NCBI RefSeq assembly: GCF_017114995.1
Contig: NZ_JABXKL010000099.1
Span: 23,977 to 87,976 of the forward strand
Length of the DNA: 64,000 nucleotides
From: Nostoc sp. NMS9
GTDB lineage: Bacteria; Cyanobacteriota; Cyanobacteriia; Cyanobacteriales; Nostocaceae
Direction of reading: 5' to 3'
Shown here: positions 42,527 through 50,953 of the stretch, piece after piece
Numbering within the stretch: the first letter of the stretch is position 1
Layout of the letters: every line of letters starts with the position of its first letter
The notes under the pieces: model-generated
What the model was told of the DNA's origin: nothing
The model's database searches: none
The model's input: only the letters and a program-made list of their open reading frames with translations
Position numbers and translations under genes: made by a program

Positions 42527-45412
42527 CTATGCTTGAATGATGAAGTCAGAGGCAGTAAGAGAGGGCGCACCAGTAAGTTGTGCAAATTGACCACCACTGC
42601 CGAAACCAGCATCGCTACCATTTTGATTGTAAAATAACTGTCCAGTCACACGGTCGTAGACAATTACAGCATTGCTAAGTGCCCCTAAAGTGGTGATTTG
42701 AAAATCACTGGCGTTACTAAAACCCGTTCCCACAACAGAAGTAATAGCAGTAAAGGTAGTCTTATCGAGGACAATCTGATCGCCACTAGAGCGATTGAAG
42801 TCAGCAATGGTATCAATACCCACAACAGCAGTATTAAAAATAGAATTGGTGTCGTAAAGGAAAGAGTCAGCACCTGTACCACCCACAAGAGTATCGTTGC
42901 CCTGTCCACCAATCAGAAGATCGTTGCCAGTACCACCCCGCAGCAGGTCGTCACCACCGCTGCCATCGATGGTATCATTACCTCCTTGACCATTAATCAC
43001 ATCGTTGGAACTGTAAAAACCGCTGATGTTATTGTTCAAGTCATTGAGGAAAGTGACAGTGTTTGATGTAGAAATATACGTTTGAGTAGAGTTGGCATTA
43101 ATCACATCAAAGCTTTTGCTAACACTGTCTTCTCCGTCAAATATGATATTGCCGATGGCAGGTCTTGTTGTGGATGCAGCTAAGTTGTCTAGGTTTTCTA
43201 ACTTAAAGTTTTGCAGAGTGACTTTGGTATTAGCCACATTTCCAAAGGTGACTTCTAAATTGTTGCCATTTTGAGTTAATTGCAGATTTCTCGCAGTCAA
43301 CTCAGTCCCAATAAATTGTAAGGTGTCTATCTTGGCAATCACCGCAGCCGGAGGGTTTGAGCCAGTACCTACACCACCAAAGTCAGTGATGCTGTAATTG
43401 CCATCGCCTCGTTGGATAATAAAGGTGTCATTGGAGTTAGTACCATTGAGAACTTGAATTTCCGGGACAGGAGCGGGTCTGACTGTGCCACTAATAGCAA
43501 AGTTAAAGGGGCTTTCATTAGTATCGTTGTTGTTTAAACTGAAACTGCCACTATAGCTGCCGGATGTAGTGGGGTTGAGTGCCACCGATATGGTAGTAGA
43601 AGCATTGGCAGCCACGCTCGTTGGAAGAGTTCCGACCAAACTAAATCCGTCTGGAAGTTTAAGATTACTCAGCTTGAGTGCGCCTGTACCGGTGTTCTTG
43701 ATAGTAAAGGTTTTGGTCAAGGTGTCACCAACAGTCGTTTCACCAAAGTTAATGGCGGTGGTGTTGCCATCTGTAATGTTAACAGTGCCATTGAGAACTT
43801 GAATTTCCGGGGTAGTAACTGTGCCACTAATGGCAAAGTCAAAGGGGCTTTCATTAATATCGTTGTTGTTTAAACTGAAGCTGCCACTATAGATGCCGGG
43901 TGTAGTGGGGTTGAGTGCCACCGATATAGTGGTGGAAGCATTGACAGCCACGCTCGTTGGAAGAGTTCCGACCAAACTAAATCCGTCAGGGAGTTTAAGA
44001 TTACTCAAGTTGAGTACAGCTATACCGGTGTTCTTGATGGTAAAGGTTTTAGTCAAGGGTTCACCAACAAGAGTCTCACCAAAGTTAATGGCGGTGTTGC
44101 CATCAATAATATTAACTGTGCCATTGAGAACTTGAATTTCTGGGGTTTTGGTAGGGTTGCGGGGAGCTTCATATGCACCAATATCAATGACTGTACTGCC
44201 ATTACCATCACCATCCTGAGGAGTCTTCTTAGTGATGCTATTGAAGGCATTGGAACCACCATCAATCGCAACACTTCCAGGTTTGAGTGCAAAATTCCCT
44301 TTGTCTGGATCAACAAATTGAGGATCTTGACCCAAAAGATTTTGTAACCCTGTAGCGTTTAAATTATCTGAAGGTTGGAATAGGTTCGAGTTATAAACAA
44401 GATTGCGATCAAAGGTTACATTTGTGTCATACTTAATTCTGTTAGCATTTTGATTATCGCTTGCATACAAAATGTTGTTGTAGACACGTACATTTTCCGA
44501 GTAAGTAACACCAATCTCTCCAGATTCTGGAAGAACCTGGGCATTCTTGTAAGCCGTGTTATTGATAACATCAACATTGGTAGCTTTGAAAACATTAATG
44601 CCTGCACCTCCATTGTCGTAAGTAATGTTATTTGCAATTAATGCCTTACCTGTATAGGCCACATTATCTTTGCTGGTATTGGTAGTATCAAGCATAATCC
44701 CATGTCCCTCAGTGATTTTGTCAGTGCCTCCATTTTTCCACGGAATTAAACTTTGGTTATCGTAGACAATGTTGTCTCGAAAAATCATTCTGTAGTCAGT
44801 GGTATTGTTATCAAAATTAAAACTGTTGAGAGAGGTTATTCCCTGATTGCCGTGAGGTGAATACCAAGCGTTTCCAGACACAATGTTTTTCTCAACAGTT
44901 ATATAGTCTGAATTACTGAATGCTATACCTCCACCTGGAAAGTTACGAATTGTGTTACCAGTAATGACAATATGATGAGGATTAGTACCACTTACACCCT
45001 CGGCGTTTTTCCATGTATTAACAGCAATTCCATTACTATTGGTCAAGGGATTATTAAGGTTATTCTTCTCTTGCAAGGCATATTCGAGAGTGATGTTTTC
45101 CCGATTGCCTTTTATATCAAGTCCTTCAATCCGCACGTAGGATGAACTCAATATATTAATGCCACTTCCCGTTGTTGTTATCGTAGGCGTAGCCCCTGGA
45201 TAAGCTTTTATTGTTGTCCAGTTATCTGGTGAGCCATTCAAGTTTAAAAGCGTAACCCCTTTCATTTGATAATTTCCATTCATGACGTAGAGCGTGTCGC
45301 CTGCTTTCATCTCATACACGGCTCTACCCAAGCTGAGAAATGCAGAATCTTCGTCTAAGCCATTATTTTTATCACTGCCTGTTGCAGAAACGTAGTATGT
45401 TGTGCCAGCCAT
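42527..45412 (-). CDS. Secreted beta-helix protein with choice-of-anchor D and RTX repeats
   Basis: 961 residues. TTYYVSATGSDKNNGLDEDS AFLSLGRAV opens a right-handed parallel beta-helix of pectate-lyase type (about 5-400; many N-N-x and NNTIY repeats, RIEGLDI, ITGNTIRN). Then two about 105-residue choice-of-anchor D Ig-like repeats (about 430-655; INFGETLVGEPLTKTFTIKNTG). Last, RTX nonapeptides (about 835-885, GGNDTIDGSGGDDLLRGGTG) and a C-terminal region typical of type I secretion. Likely exported, Ca-binding, acting outside on polysaccharide or as adhesin; no catalytic residue was assigned. Confidence 0.9.
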   Translation of the reverse strand: MAGTTYYVSATGSDKNNGLDEDSAFLSLGRAVYEMKAGDTLYVMNGNYQMKGVTLLNLNGSPDNWTTIKAYPGATPTITTTGSGINILSSSYVRIEGLDIKGNRENITLEYALQEKNNLNNPLTNSNGIAVNTWKNAEGVSGTNPHHIVITGNTIRNFPGGGIAFSNSDYITVEKNIVSGNAWYSPHGNQGITSLNSFNFDNNTTDYRMIFRDNIVYDNQSLIPWKNGGTDKITEGHGIMLDTTNTSKDNVAYTGKALIANNITYDNGGAGINVFKATNVDVINNTAYKNAQVLPESGEIGVTYSENVRVYNNILYASDNQNANRIKYDTNVTFDRNLVYNSNLFQPSDNLNATGLQNLLGQDPQFVDPDKGNFALKPGSVAIDGGSNAFNSITKKTPQDGDGNGSTVIDIGAYEAPRNPTKTPEIQVLNGTVNIIDGNTAINFGETLVGEPLTKTFTIKNTGIAVLNLSNLKLPDGFSLVGTLPTSVAVNASTTISVALNPTTPGIYSGSFSLNNNDINESPFDFAISGTVTTPEIQVLNGTVNITDGNTTAINFGETTVGDTLTKTFTIKNTGTGALKLSNLKLPDGFSLVGTLPTSVAANASTTISVALNPTTSGSYSGSFSLNNNDTNESPFNFAISGTVRPAPVPEIQVLNGTNSNDTFIIQRGDGNYSITDFGGVGTGSNPPAAVIAKIDTLQFIGTELTARNLQLTQNGNNLEVTFGNVANTKVTLQNFKLENLDNLAASTTRPAIGNIIFDGEDSVSKSFDVINANSTQTYISTSNTVTFLNDLNNNISGFYSSNDVINGQGGNDTIDGSGGDDLLRGGTGNDLLIGGQGNDTLVGGTGADSFLYDTNSIFNTAVVGIDTIADFNRSSGDQIVLDKTTFTAITSVVGTGFSNASDFQITTLGALSNAVIVYDRVTGQLFYNQNGSDAGFGSGGQFAQLTGAPSLTASDFIIQA

Positions 45413-45718
45413 TTGTTTACTCCAAATATGTGTAAGGAAAATTGGTAGTACAATTTCAGCAACTTTCTTCAGTTGCTAAGTAGTTATTTGAATGAGTCAT
45501 CTATCTGCACTGTTAAAGACAGTCACAGTTGTCCGATCGCGACTTCAAATCGCGTCGATTGTAGAAACGCTGTTGTAAACCTGAAAAATTTTTCTCCTGT
45601 TAACCGTTGATGGTTAAATCAGGAATATCGATACCGTCAATCGTCAGAGTTTTGTTGAGAGTAATTGGACGATTAGCGTGTAGATGCTTCTACTCCAGAC
45701 TTGTCGTCAGACATCCTC
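45413..45718. other. Intergenic with possible decayed frame
   Basis: 306 bases. On the reverse strand KHLHANRPITLNKTLTIDGI DIPDLTING is open to a TAA near 45611; this looks protein-like but has no start and follows the 46-residue ORF in another frame. The upstream control region of the beta-helix gene must be here. Confidence 0.4.
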
Positions 45719-45859
45719 TTAGCAAGACTGGATGGAGTCGAATTGAATCGTATCTTCATCTTTAGCAGCCGCGTAGGCGTAGCCTGTCGTAGACATCGCT
45801 GCTCTTTGCAAACCAGCTTTAGCATCTGCTTTTTTTAATAAAACGATCGTATTTGGCAT
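45719..45859 (-). CDS. Small 46-residue protein with a repeat inserted in frame
   Basis: ATG at 45859 with a good ribosome binding site (AGAGGA 7 bases before). MPNTIVLLKKADAKAGLQRA then AMSTTGYAYAAAKDEDTIQF DSIQSC. The middle (AMSTTGYAYAA) is exactly the translation of the dispersed GATGTCTACGACAGGCTACG repeat at 45768-45800, so the ancestral peptide was about 34 residues. The frame is open to 45928, but the binding site picks this start. The family is unknown; it lies upstream of the RTX gene on the same strand. Confidence 0.6.
   Translation of the reverse strand: MPNTIVLLKKADAKAGLQRAAMSTTGYAYAAAKDEDTIQFDSIQSC
45768..45800. repeat. Dispersed palindromic repeat inside a small ORF
   Basis: GCCGCGTAGGCGTAGCCTGT CGTAGACATCGC, same family as 13210-13298, 5631-5665 and 38918-38941. 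Its insertion kept the reading frame of the small gene. Confidence 0.7.
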
Positions 45860-46284
45860 AGTAATTCCTCTGAACTTTATGCGTTGTTTTAGGTCAGGGG
45901 GTTGCCAAATCTGCATGGTAAAATTCACCCTTGGCTGATAACTGGGGACTTAAAGTTAAAGTGATCGAAGTTAAATTGGTTGAAACTTTAGTTAGGTTGA
46001 CCCTTTAACTTAAGGGGACTAATGTAACAACTTAGTTGAACCTGTTTTAAGCGGTGTAACTGAGCGTTGTGAACTTAATTAAAACTAACCTTTACAAATA
46101 GCACTTGATATCAGTGAATGCCCGGAATATGGTAAGTTTTTTTACAACAAAACCAAAAAAACTATGGAGATGCCTGGTGGAGTCAGTCGTTGAAATCGGG
46201 CAAGAGGGAAGAGGGTTTTAGCGTAGTTCATCAATCTTTGAGATAGTTTGGTTGGATGACGCCAACTTACTTAATCTTGATAAT
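45860..46284. other. Intergenic, divergent promoter region
   Basis: 425 bases before thiD and the small ORF. No thiamine (THI-box) riboswitch pattern could be recognised ahead of thiD, and no terminator is seen. Several short direct repeats of ACTTAAxG type at 45947-46015. Confidence 0.4.
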
Positions 46285-47118
46285 ATGAACACTGAAATAA
46301 ACTCCAGAATACCTGTTGCTTTAACCATTGCTGGTTCAGATAGCGGTGGTGGTGCAGGAATTCAAGCTGATTTACGCACCTTTGCTTTTCACTGTGTCCA
46401 CGGTACTAGTGCTATAACCTGCGTCACGGCACAAAACACTCTAGGAGTGAAGAGGGTTGATGCTATGCCGACAGAGGCTGTTGTGGCGCAAATTCAGGCA
46501 GTAGTTGAGGATATTGGCGTACAAGCTGCCAAAACGGGAATGTTGCTCAATCAGGAAATTATCTTTGCTGTTGCCCAGCAAGTGGAAGCTTTACAAATCA
46601 ATAATTTAGTAGTTGATCCAGTAATGGTGTCACGCACGGGAGCACAATTGATTGATGATGATGCTGTGAAGACTCTGTGCCATACCCTGATTCCCAAAGC
46701 GGTTATGATCACGCCTAATCGCTATGAAGCCCAAATTTTGAGCGGTTTACAAATTAATTCTTTAGAGGATATGCAAGCCGCTGCTGAAATTATTCACAAG
46801 ACTTTAAACACGAAGGTTGTTTTAGTCAAAGGCGGAGGTATGCAGGGAGATTTGCGTGGCGTTGATATCTGGTTTGATGGGGACAAGTTGGAAGTTTTGA
46901 CTTGCCAACAAGTAGAGACAAAAAATACCCACGGTACTGGTTGTACATTATCGGCTGCGATCGCTGCTAATTTAGCTAAAGGAAAGGATTTGTGGCAGGC
47001 AGTGCAACAGGCAAAGGAATATGTGACTACCGCACTCACTTACGCCCTAGATATTGGCGAAGGGCAAGGCCCTGTGGGACACTTCTTCCCATTGTGGGAA
47101 CTAGGGATTAAAGACTAG
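46285..47118 (+). CDS. thiD: Hydroxymethylpyrimidine/phosphomethylpyrimidine kinase
   Basis: 277 residues from the ATG at 46285 (the frame opens with TTG at 46252). VALTIAGSDSGGGAGIQADL is the ribokinase-like N-terminal motif of ThiD, VDPVMVSRTGAQL and ITPNRYEAQILSG are conserved, and the catalytic region TKNTHGTGCTLSAAIAANLA contains the GTGC anion hole and Asp/His pattern. It phosphorylates HMP to HMP-PP for thiamine synthesis. Normal length, intact. Other thi genes are not adjacent. Confidence 0.95.
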   Translation: MNTEINSRIPVALTIAGSDSGGGAGIQADLRTFAFHCVHGTSAITCVTAQNTLGVKRVDAMPTEAVVAQIQAVVEDIGVQAAKTGMLLNQEIIFAVAQQVEALQINNLVVDPVMVSRTGAQLIDDDAVKTLCHTLIPKAVMITPNRYEAQILSGLQINSLEDMQAAAEIIHKTLNTKVVLVKGGGMQGDLRGVDIWFDGDKLEVLTCQQVETKNTHGTGCTLSAAIAANLAKGKDLWQAVQQAKEYVTTALTYALDIGEGQGPVGHFFPLWELGIKD

Positions 47119-47137
47119 GGATTAGGGATTGGAGACT

Positions 47138-47194
47138 GGGCATTGGGGATGGGGACTAGAGAAAAGTTTTCTCAGTACTCCATCCCCAATGCCC
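47138..47194. terminator. Long inverted repeat after thiD
   Basis: GGGCATTGGGGATGG (47138-47152) and CCATCCCCAATGCCC (47180-47194) are exact complements, with GAGAAAAGTTTTCTC in the loop; probable terminator built from STRR-like sequence, 19 bases after thiD. Confidence 0.65.
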
Positions 47195-47317
47195 AAATAA
47201 AAAATCTTTGCCCTTTCGGTATTTTTCTATTATTCTTGGGCATAGTTTCAGGGGTGACTATCTCTGTTAGCATCTCTGTACGATCTAATTACTTTGATTT
47301 TTAATACCAAGCCCCCG

Positions 47318-47926
47318 ATGCGAACAACCATAGGTTCTGTTCACAGAAATTCGCCAACACCGACTACTCAACCCTACCCTCCCTCTGTACCACTATCTGT
47401 ATACAGGGAATTGTCAACAGAGTTGCAAGCAGCACAGGCGAGGCTAAATGCACTCACCACCCAAAATCAGCAACTAGCACAAGAAAATCAACTATTACGC
47501 CAAGAAATTACTAAAGTAGTTGAGTCTTTTTCTCGTTTGCAAAATTTTGTGGATTCTCATGGTACAGCTAATTATCCCCAAGCTACCCAAGCTTCTGGTG
47601 ACGTTAAAAGTGCCGCCAAACAGCCAGTAACACAAGCGCGTTCACCTCAGCAGGTTTCTCGTTCGCGTCCATCTGTTGTGTCCAAACAACCAGCCAAAAA
47701 AAGCCGCAACCAAGATTTTTCTACACCTGTAATGGAAATGAATTTTCCGATACCAGAACCAGTTTTTATAGAAGAGCAACAAGTCAGTTATTATTCCACT
47801 ACTGAGCCAGATGTCAAGGGACTCAATGGCTGGTGGTTAATTATTACCATCTTGTTAATCATGCTGACTGCCTTTAGTGCTGGGTATTTTGTTGTGCGTC
47901 CTTTGTTTGAACATCAGAAACGTTAG
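47318..47926 (+). CDS. Coiled-coil protein with C-terminal membrane helix
   Basis: 202 residues from the ATG at 47318 (frame open from 47294). A Pro/Thr-rich N-terminus, a coiled coil (about 35-85, LSTELQAAQARLNALTTQNQ QLAQENQLLRQEITKVVES), a basic/Ser linker and one transmembrane helix near the end (WWLIITILLIMLTAFSAGYF VV). Tail-anchored layout. Conserved in cyanobacteria as far as I can judge; no known function. About 200 bases after thiD and 360 before glnB. Confidence 0.75.
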   Translation: MRTTIGSVHRNSPTPTTQPYPPSVPLSVYRELSTELQAAQARLNALTTQNQQLAQENQLLRQEITKVVESFSRLQNFVDSHGTANYPQATQASGDVKSAAKQPVTQARSPQQVSRSRPSVVSKQPAKKSRNQDFSTPVMEMNFPIPEPVFIEEQQVSYYSTTEPDVKGLNGWWLIITILLIMLTAFSAGYFVVRPLFEHQKR

Positions 47927-48287
47927 TTGACATTCCCACAGTCAGCAGCAGTAGCAGGCTTTCGGGCTACCGTGTAATTTGGCTGCAATCACTCTCTAAA
48001 TATCCGAACAAATCTGCTAAATGGCGGAAATGATCTATTTTTAGGTTATAAAAGCTACATAAAATGCTAAATTGACAGCAACTTCTTTATGTTAGAACCT
48101 CAAAGATTATCCAATTAATGAATTCCTTGCCGTTTCTCATGTCATAAACCCTCAAGTAAAGCACCTACACTTTAAAAAAGTTGTAATTATTACATATTTT
48201 TTAGGAAAAGCACTGCTAGTTACAGCTTCAGACAGCGGATCTGGTTAGATATATAAACGAAGCTAGTAGAACTCAGGAGTCAAGAAG
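47927..48287. other. Intergenic, glnB promoter region
   Basis: 361 bases. It has the NtcA-like site at 48180-48193, a TATATAA-type -10 near 48249, and AGGAG 12 bases before the glnB ATG. No gene remnant seen. Confidence 0.45.
48180..48193 (+). promoter_or_regulatory. Possible NtcA-binding site of glnB
   Basis: GTTGTAATTATTAC fits the relaxed consensus GTN10AC (ideal GTAN8TAC, here GTTN8TAC). A TAGTTA (48218-48223) is about 24 bases further, an acceptable distance for a class II NtcA promoter. It also overlaps the palindrome TGTAATTATTACA. Weak but well placed. Confidence 0.35.
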
Positions 48288-48626
48288 ATGAAAAAAGTAG
48301 AAGCTATTATCCGCCCATTTAAGCTAGATGAGGTGAAAATTGCCTTAGTTAACGCTGGTATTGTTGGCATGACTGTTTCTGAAGTCCGGGGGTTCGGACG
48401 GCAGAAAGGTCAAACTGAACGGTATCGTGGTTCTGAGTACACCGTTGAGTTTCTGCAAAAACTCAAAGTGGAAATCGTAGTTGACGACAATCAGGTTGAT
48501 ATGGTGGTAGACAAAATTATTGCTGCTGCCCGCACTGGTGAAATCGGCGATGGTAAAATTTTCATCTCGCCTGTTGAGCAAGTAATTCGGATTCGCACCG
48601 GGGAAAAGAACACAGAAGCAGTTTGA
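48288..48626 (+). CDS. glnB: Nitrogen regulatory protein P-II
   Basis: 112 residues. The T-loop RGFGRQKGQTERYRGSEYTV has Ser49, phosphorylated in cyanobacteria, and Tyr51, uridylylated elsewhere. KIFISPVEQVIRIRTGEKN is the C-terminal signature. It is the trimeric ATP/ADP/2-oxoglutarate sensor controlling NAGK (arginine synthesis), PipX-NtcA and nitrogen transport. ATG at 48288 with AGGAGTCAAGAAG. Stands alone with its own promoter. Confidence 0.97.
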   Translation: MKKVEAIIRPFKLDEVKIALVNAGIVGMTVSEVRGFGRQKGQTERYRGSEYTVEFLQKLKVEIVVDDNQVDMVVDKIIAAARTGEIGDGKIFISPVEQVIRIRTGEKNTEAV

Positions 48627-48905
48627 GTACTAAATACTGAGTACTGAGTACCAGTATGGTGGGCCTTGCTGAATAGTAGGATGAAATATATCGAAAATGT
48701 TAACTTTGAGATAGTCTTTCATTTCTTAAATCAGCAACGCCTTTTATTGAGTTTGAAATGGACACAAAAAAAGTAAGAAACAGCAACAAAAGTTTTTTAC
48801 TTAGTTGCGGTTTTTGTCTTCTGGTTTATATTTTCACGTACTAATGCTATGCAATCTAGTTAGTGGGTCGGGCTTCAATGAAATTCCTTGGCATACATTA
48901 TTCGT

Positions 48906-49427
48906 TCAACTACTACTTATAGGTGGATTTTCAGTGTTACCAATAGGACTGGGAAGTGGCTGAAATAAACCTTGTATCATCATTTGCTGGAATAAATAAT
49001 CAATAACCTCTTCTAGTACTTCACGGGATCTAATAGATATTTTCCAAGTATTTGTAAAAAGTTCATTGTCACTAACTACCAAATAGCTATCGTTTCTGTT
49101 GCTCATGATTTCAACGGGAAATTCAACTAAGGAGAATTTGGACTTAGTGCATCTATATTCTCCATAGTCAGCTTGAAGTGAGTAAACTTGATTCAGAGAA
49201 AAATCCCCTTGTATTTTCCCCTTAAAAAAATCTGCATATACAGGGTGAAGCGAATCTAAAAAAATATGAGATTTACCAGGCAATATCCAAAAAGTTCCTT
49301 TGATAAAACTATCTGGCTCTCCAATAACTTCATTATCTTCCCAACATTTTATATTTAATAAACTGAGAGTTAAAACATTCTTAATAAAATAAATATCTAG
49401 ACCATCATTTTGCTGGAATAAAACAAG
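48906..49427 (-). pseudogene. Reading frame continuing the caspase-like gene past a stop
   Basis: The same frame as the caspase-like gene, interrupted only by the TAA at 49428-49430, continues open to 48906: LVLFQQNDGLDIYFIKNVLT LSLLNIKCWEDNEVIGEPDS FIKGTFWILPGKSHIFLDSL ... NDSYLVVSDNELFTNTWKIS IRSREVLEEVIDYLFQQMM. Composition is normal for protein; there is no good start codon after the stop (TTG at 49283 at best). So it is likely the former C-terminal domain of one larger protein. Domain not recognised; low confidence that it is translated. Confidence 0.55.
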
Positions 49428-50027
49428 TTAATAAAGTTCCTCAGTTTCTCTAGGTTGCTTGAATTTATAAGCTACATATGGAGGAGATATACCTTTACTT
49501 TTGATAAAATATTGGTCAAATCCAAGCTTCTCCAAAATGCTAGTAGCCAAAGATATTAAAAATCCTGCTTCCCGTTTAGCAATAATTTTCTGTTGGATTT
49601 TGACTGCATCTTTTTCTCTAAGTCCAAAGCAACAATCAAGAATCACCACCTGTCGTTTAGAGCGACTATCACTCATCGTGTTCTGTACATAACTTGCTGC
49701 TACCGCAGTTGGCTGAACCAATTTTTCTTGCTCTTTGCGGGTATTACAGCTTGCTAAATAAAGATTACCACTATCATCTTTAATTCCATGTCCAGAGAAA
49801 TACAGTAGTACAAGGTCATCTTTTTCGCGATTTGCAAACAAGGAAAAGATTGCTTCCTCCATCACTTGTCGCTCAGGATTTATCAGAAGTTTTACTTCAT
49901 CAAAACCACCAATTTCTGGATCTCCCAACACTTGCTGCATTGCCTCTACATCCCTATTGGCAGCAACTAAAGGGGCTAAACCAGACTCATACTTACTTAT
50001 TCCAATTAACAATGCTAGCTTCAGCAT
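49428..50027 (-). CDS. Caspase-like (peptidase C14) protein
   Basis: 199 residues. MLKLALLIGISKYESGLAPL VAANRDVEAMQQVL is the p20 N-terminus; catalytic His80 is in LLYFSGHGI and Cys133 in VVILDCCFG. Beyond that point the usual CCFSG loop is replaced (LREKDAVKIQQKIIAKREAG) and the C-terminal half lacks the remaining caspase strands, so the domain is diverged or abbreviated. The frame resumes after its stop. Cyanobacterial caspase-like proteins are often linked to cell death or conflict systems; no target is known here. Confidence 0.75.
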   Translation of the reverse strand: MLKLALLIGISKYESGLAPLVAANRDVEAMQQVLGDPEIGGFDEVKLLINPERQVMEEAIFSLFANREKDDLVLLYFSGHGIKDDSGNLYLASCNTRKEQEKLVQPTAVAASYVQNTMSDSRSKRQVVILDCCFGLREKDAVKIQQKIIAKREAGFLISLATSILEKLGFDQYFIKSKGISPPYVAYKFKQPRETEELY

Positions 50028-50281
50028 ATGTAAATTCTTATATGATTTAAATCGTAATTAGACTTGCTTGATTTGTTATAAAAATGGTGAAAATTTGAAA
50101 TGCTTTGCAAAATATTATATTTCCCCATAATCAAGCAAGGTAAAACTATATTAACAAGAGGTTAAGCTTATGTCTTTGCTTTCCTTTTCTCTAGTCCATC
50201 CAATTTTTTAAATTTCTACATAATTATTTTGAAGTCAATTTAAAATTAGTAAAACCAAATGGTGATTTATCTTCTCCTGAC

Positions 50282-50866
50282 TCAGGACTCAGGAATAAGC
50301 ACTGTGTCTAGTTGGGGAAGTAAAGCAGCAAAAGCCTTGCCTCGATGACTTATTGACCCCTTCAACTCCCGTGTCATTTCAGCAAAGGTCAATTGCAACT
50401 CTTGCACATAAAAAATTGGATCGTAGCCGAAACCACTATCACCACGAGGTACGTGGAGAATTTCGCCACGACAAATACCTTCAGATTGTAATACGATCGC
50501 ACCATCAGCACGAGCGATCGCTACTGCACAAACAAATTGAGCTTGCCGATTTACCTCGTTGCCTAATTCTTTGAGTACCCTAGCAATGCGTTCTGAGTCA
50601 GTTTTGGCGTAACGTGCAGAATACACCCCTGGTGCGCCATTTAGGGCATCCACTTGCAAGCCCGAATCATCAGCAATTGCCCAGTTTCCCGTAGCTTTAG
50701 CAATTTGTGACGCTTTTAGACAAGCATTGGCGGCAAAAGTTTCGCCCGTCTCATCAATTTCTAATTCTTCAGGTTTGAGGGTTAATTCCCAACCAGAATT
50801 TTCCAGATAAGCCTGCATTTCCCGCAACTTACCTGGATTTCCTGTGGCTACTACAAGTAATGTCAT
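50282..50866 (-). CDS. rdgB: Non-canonical purine NTP pyrophosphatase (RdgB/HAM1)
   Basis: 194 residues. LLVVATGNPGKLREMQAYLE (SxNxxK-type start), IDETGETFAANACLKASQIA, IADDSGLQVDALNGAPGVYS ARYA, GDSGFGYDPIF and ELKGSISHRGKAF are the RdgB signature blocks. Hydrolyses XTP, dITP and dHapTP to monophosphates, cleaning the nucleotide pool. Intact, usual length. A TAGGAGT heptamer tract lies just upstream. Confidence 0.95.
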   Translation of the reverse strand: MTLLVVATGNPGKLREMQAYLENSGWELTLKPEELEIDETGETFAANACLKASQIAKATGNWAIADDSGLQVDALNGAPGVYSARYAKTDSERIARVLKELGNEVNRQAQFVCAVAIARADGAIVLQSEGICRGEILHVPRGDSGFGYDPIFYVQELQLTFAEMTRELKGSISHRGKAFAALLPQLDTVLIPES

Positions 50867-50879
50867 GAATTACGAATTA

Positions 50880-50935
50880 TTAGTTAGGAGTTAGGAGTTA
50901 GGAGTTAGGAGTTGAGGAGTTAGCAATTAATAACT
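50880..50935. repeat. Heptanucleotide (STRR) repeat tract
   Basis: TAGGAGT repeated about five times, then a GAGGAGTTAG variation, between rdgB and the phosphoglucomutase gene. Confidence 0.8.
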
Positions 50936-50953
50936 CTCAACTCCTCACTAATT

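Noticed and set aside
45860..46284. Thiamine riboswitch ahead of thiD
   Set aside because: The conserved CUGAGA and ACCUGAxxxGGxUxxUxC-like elements are not present.
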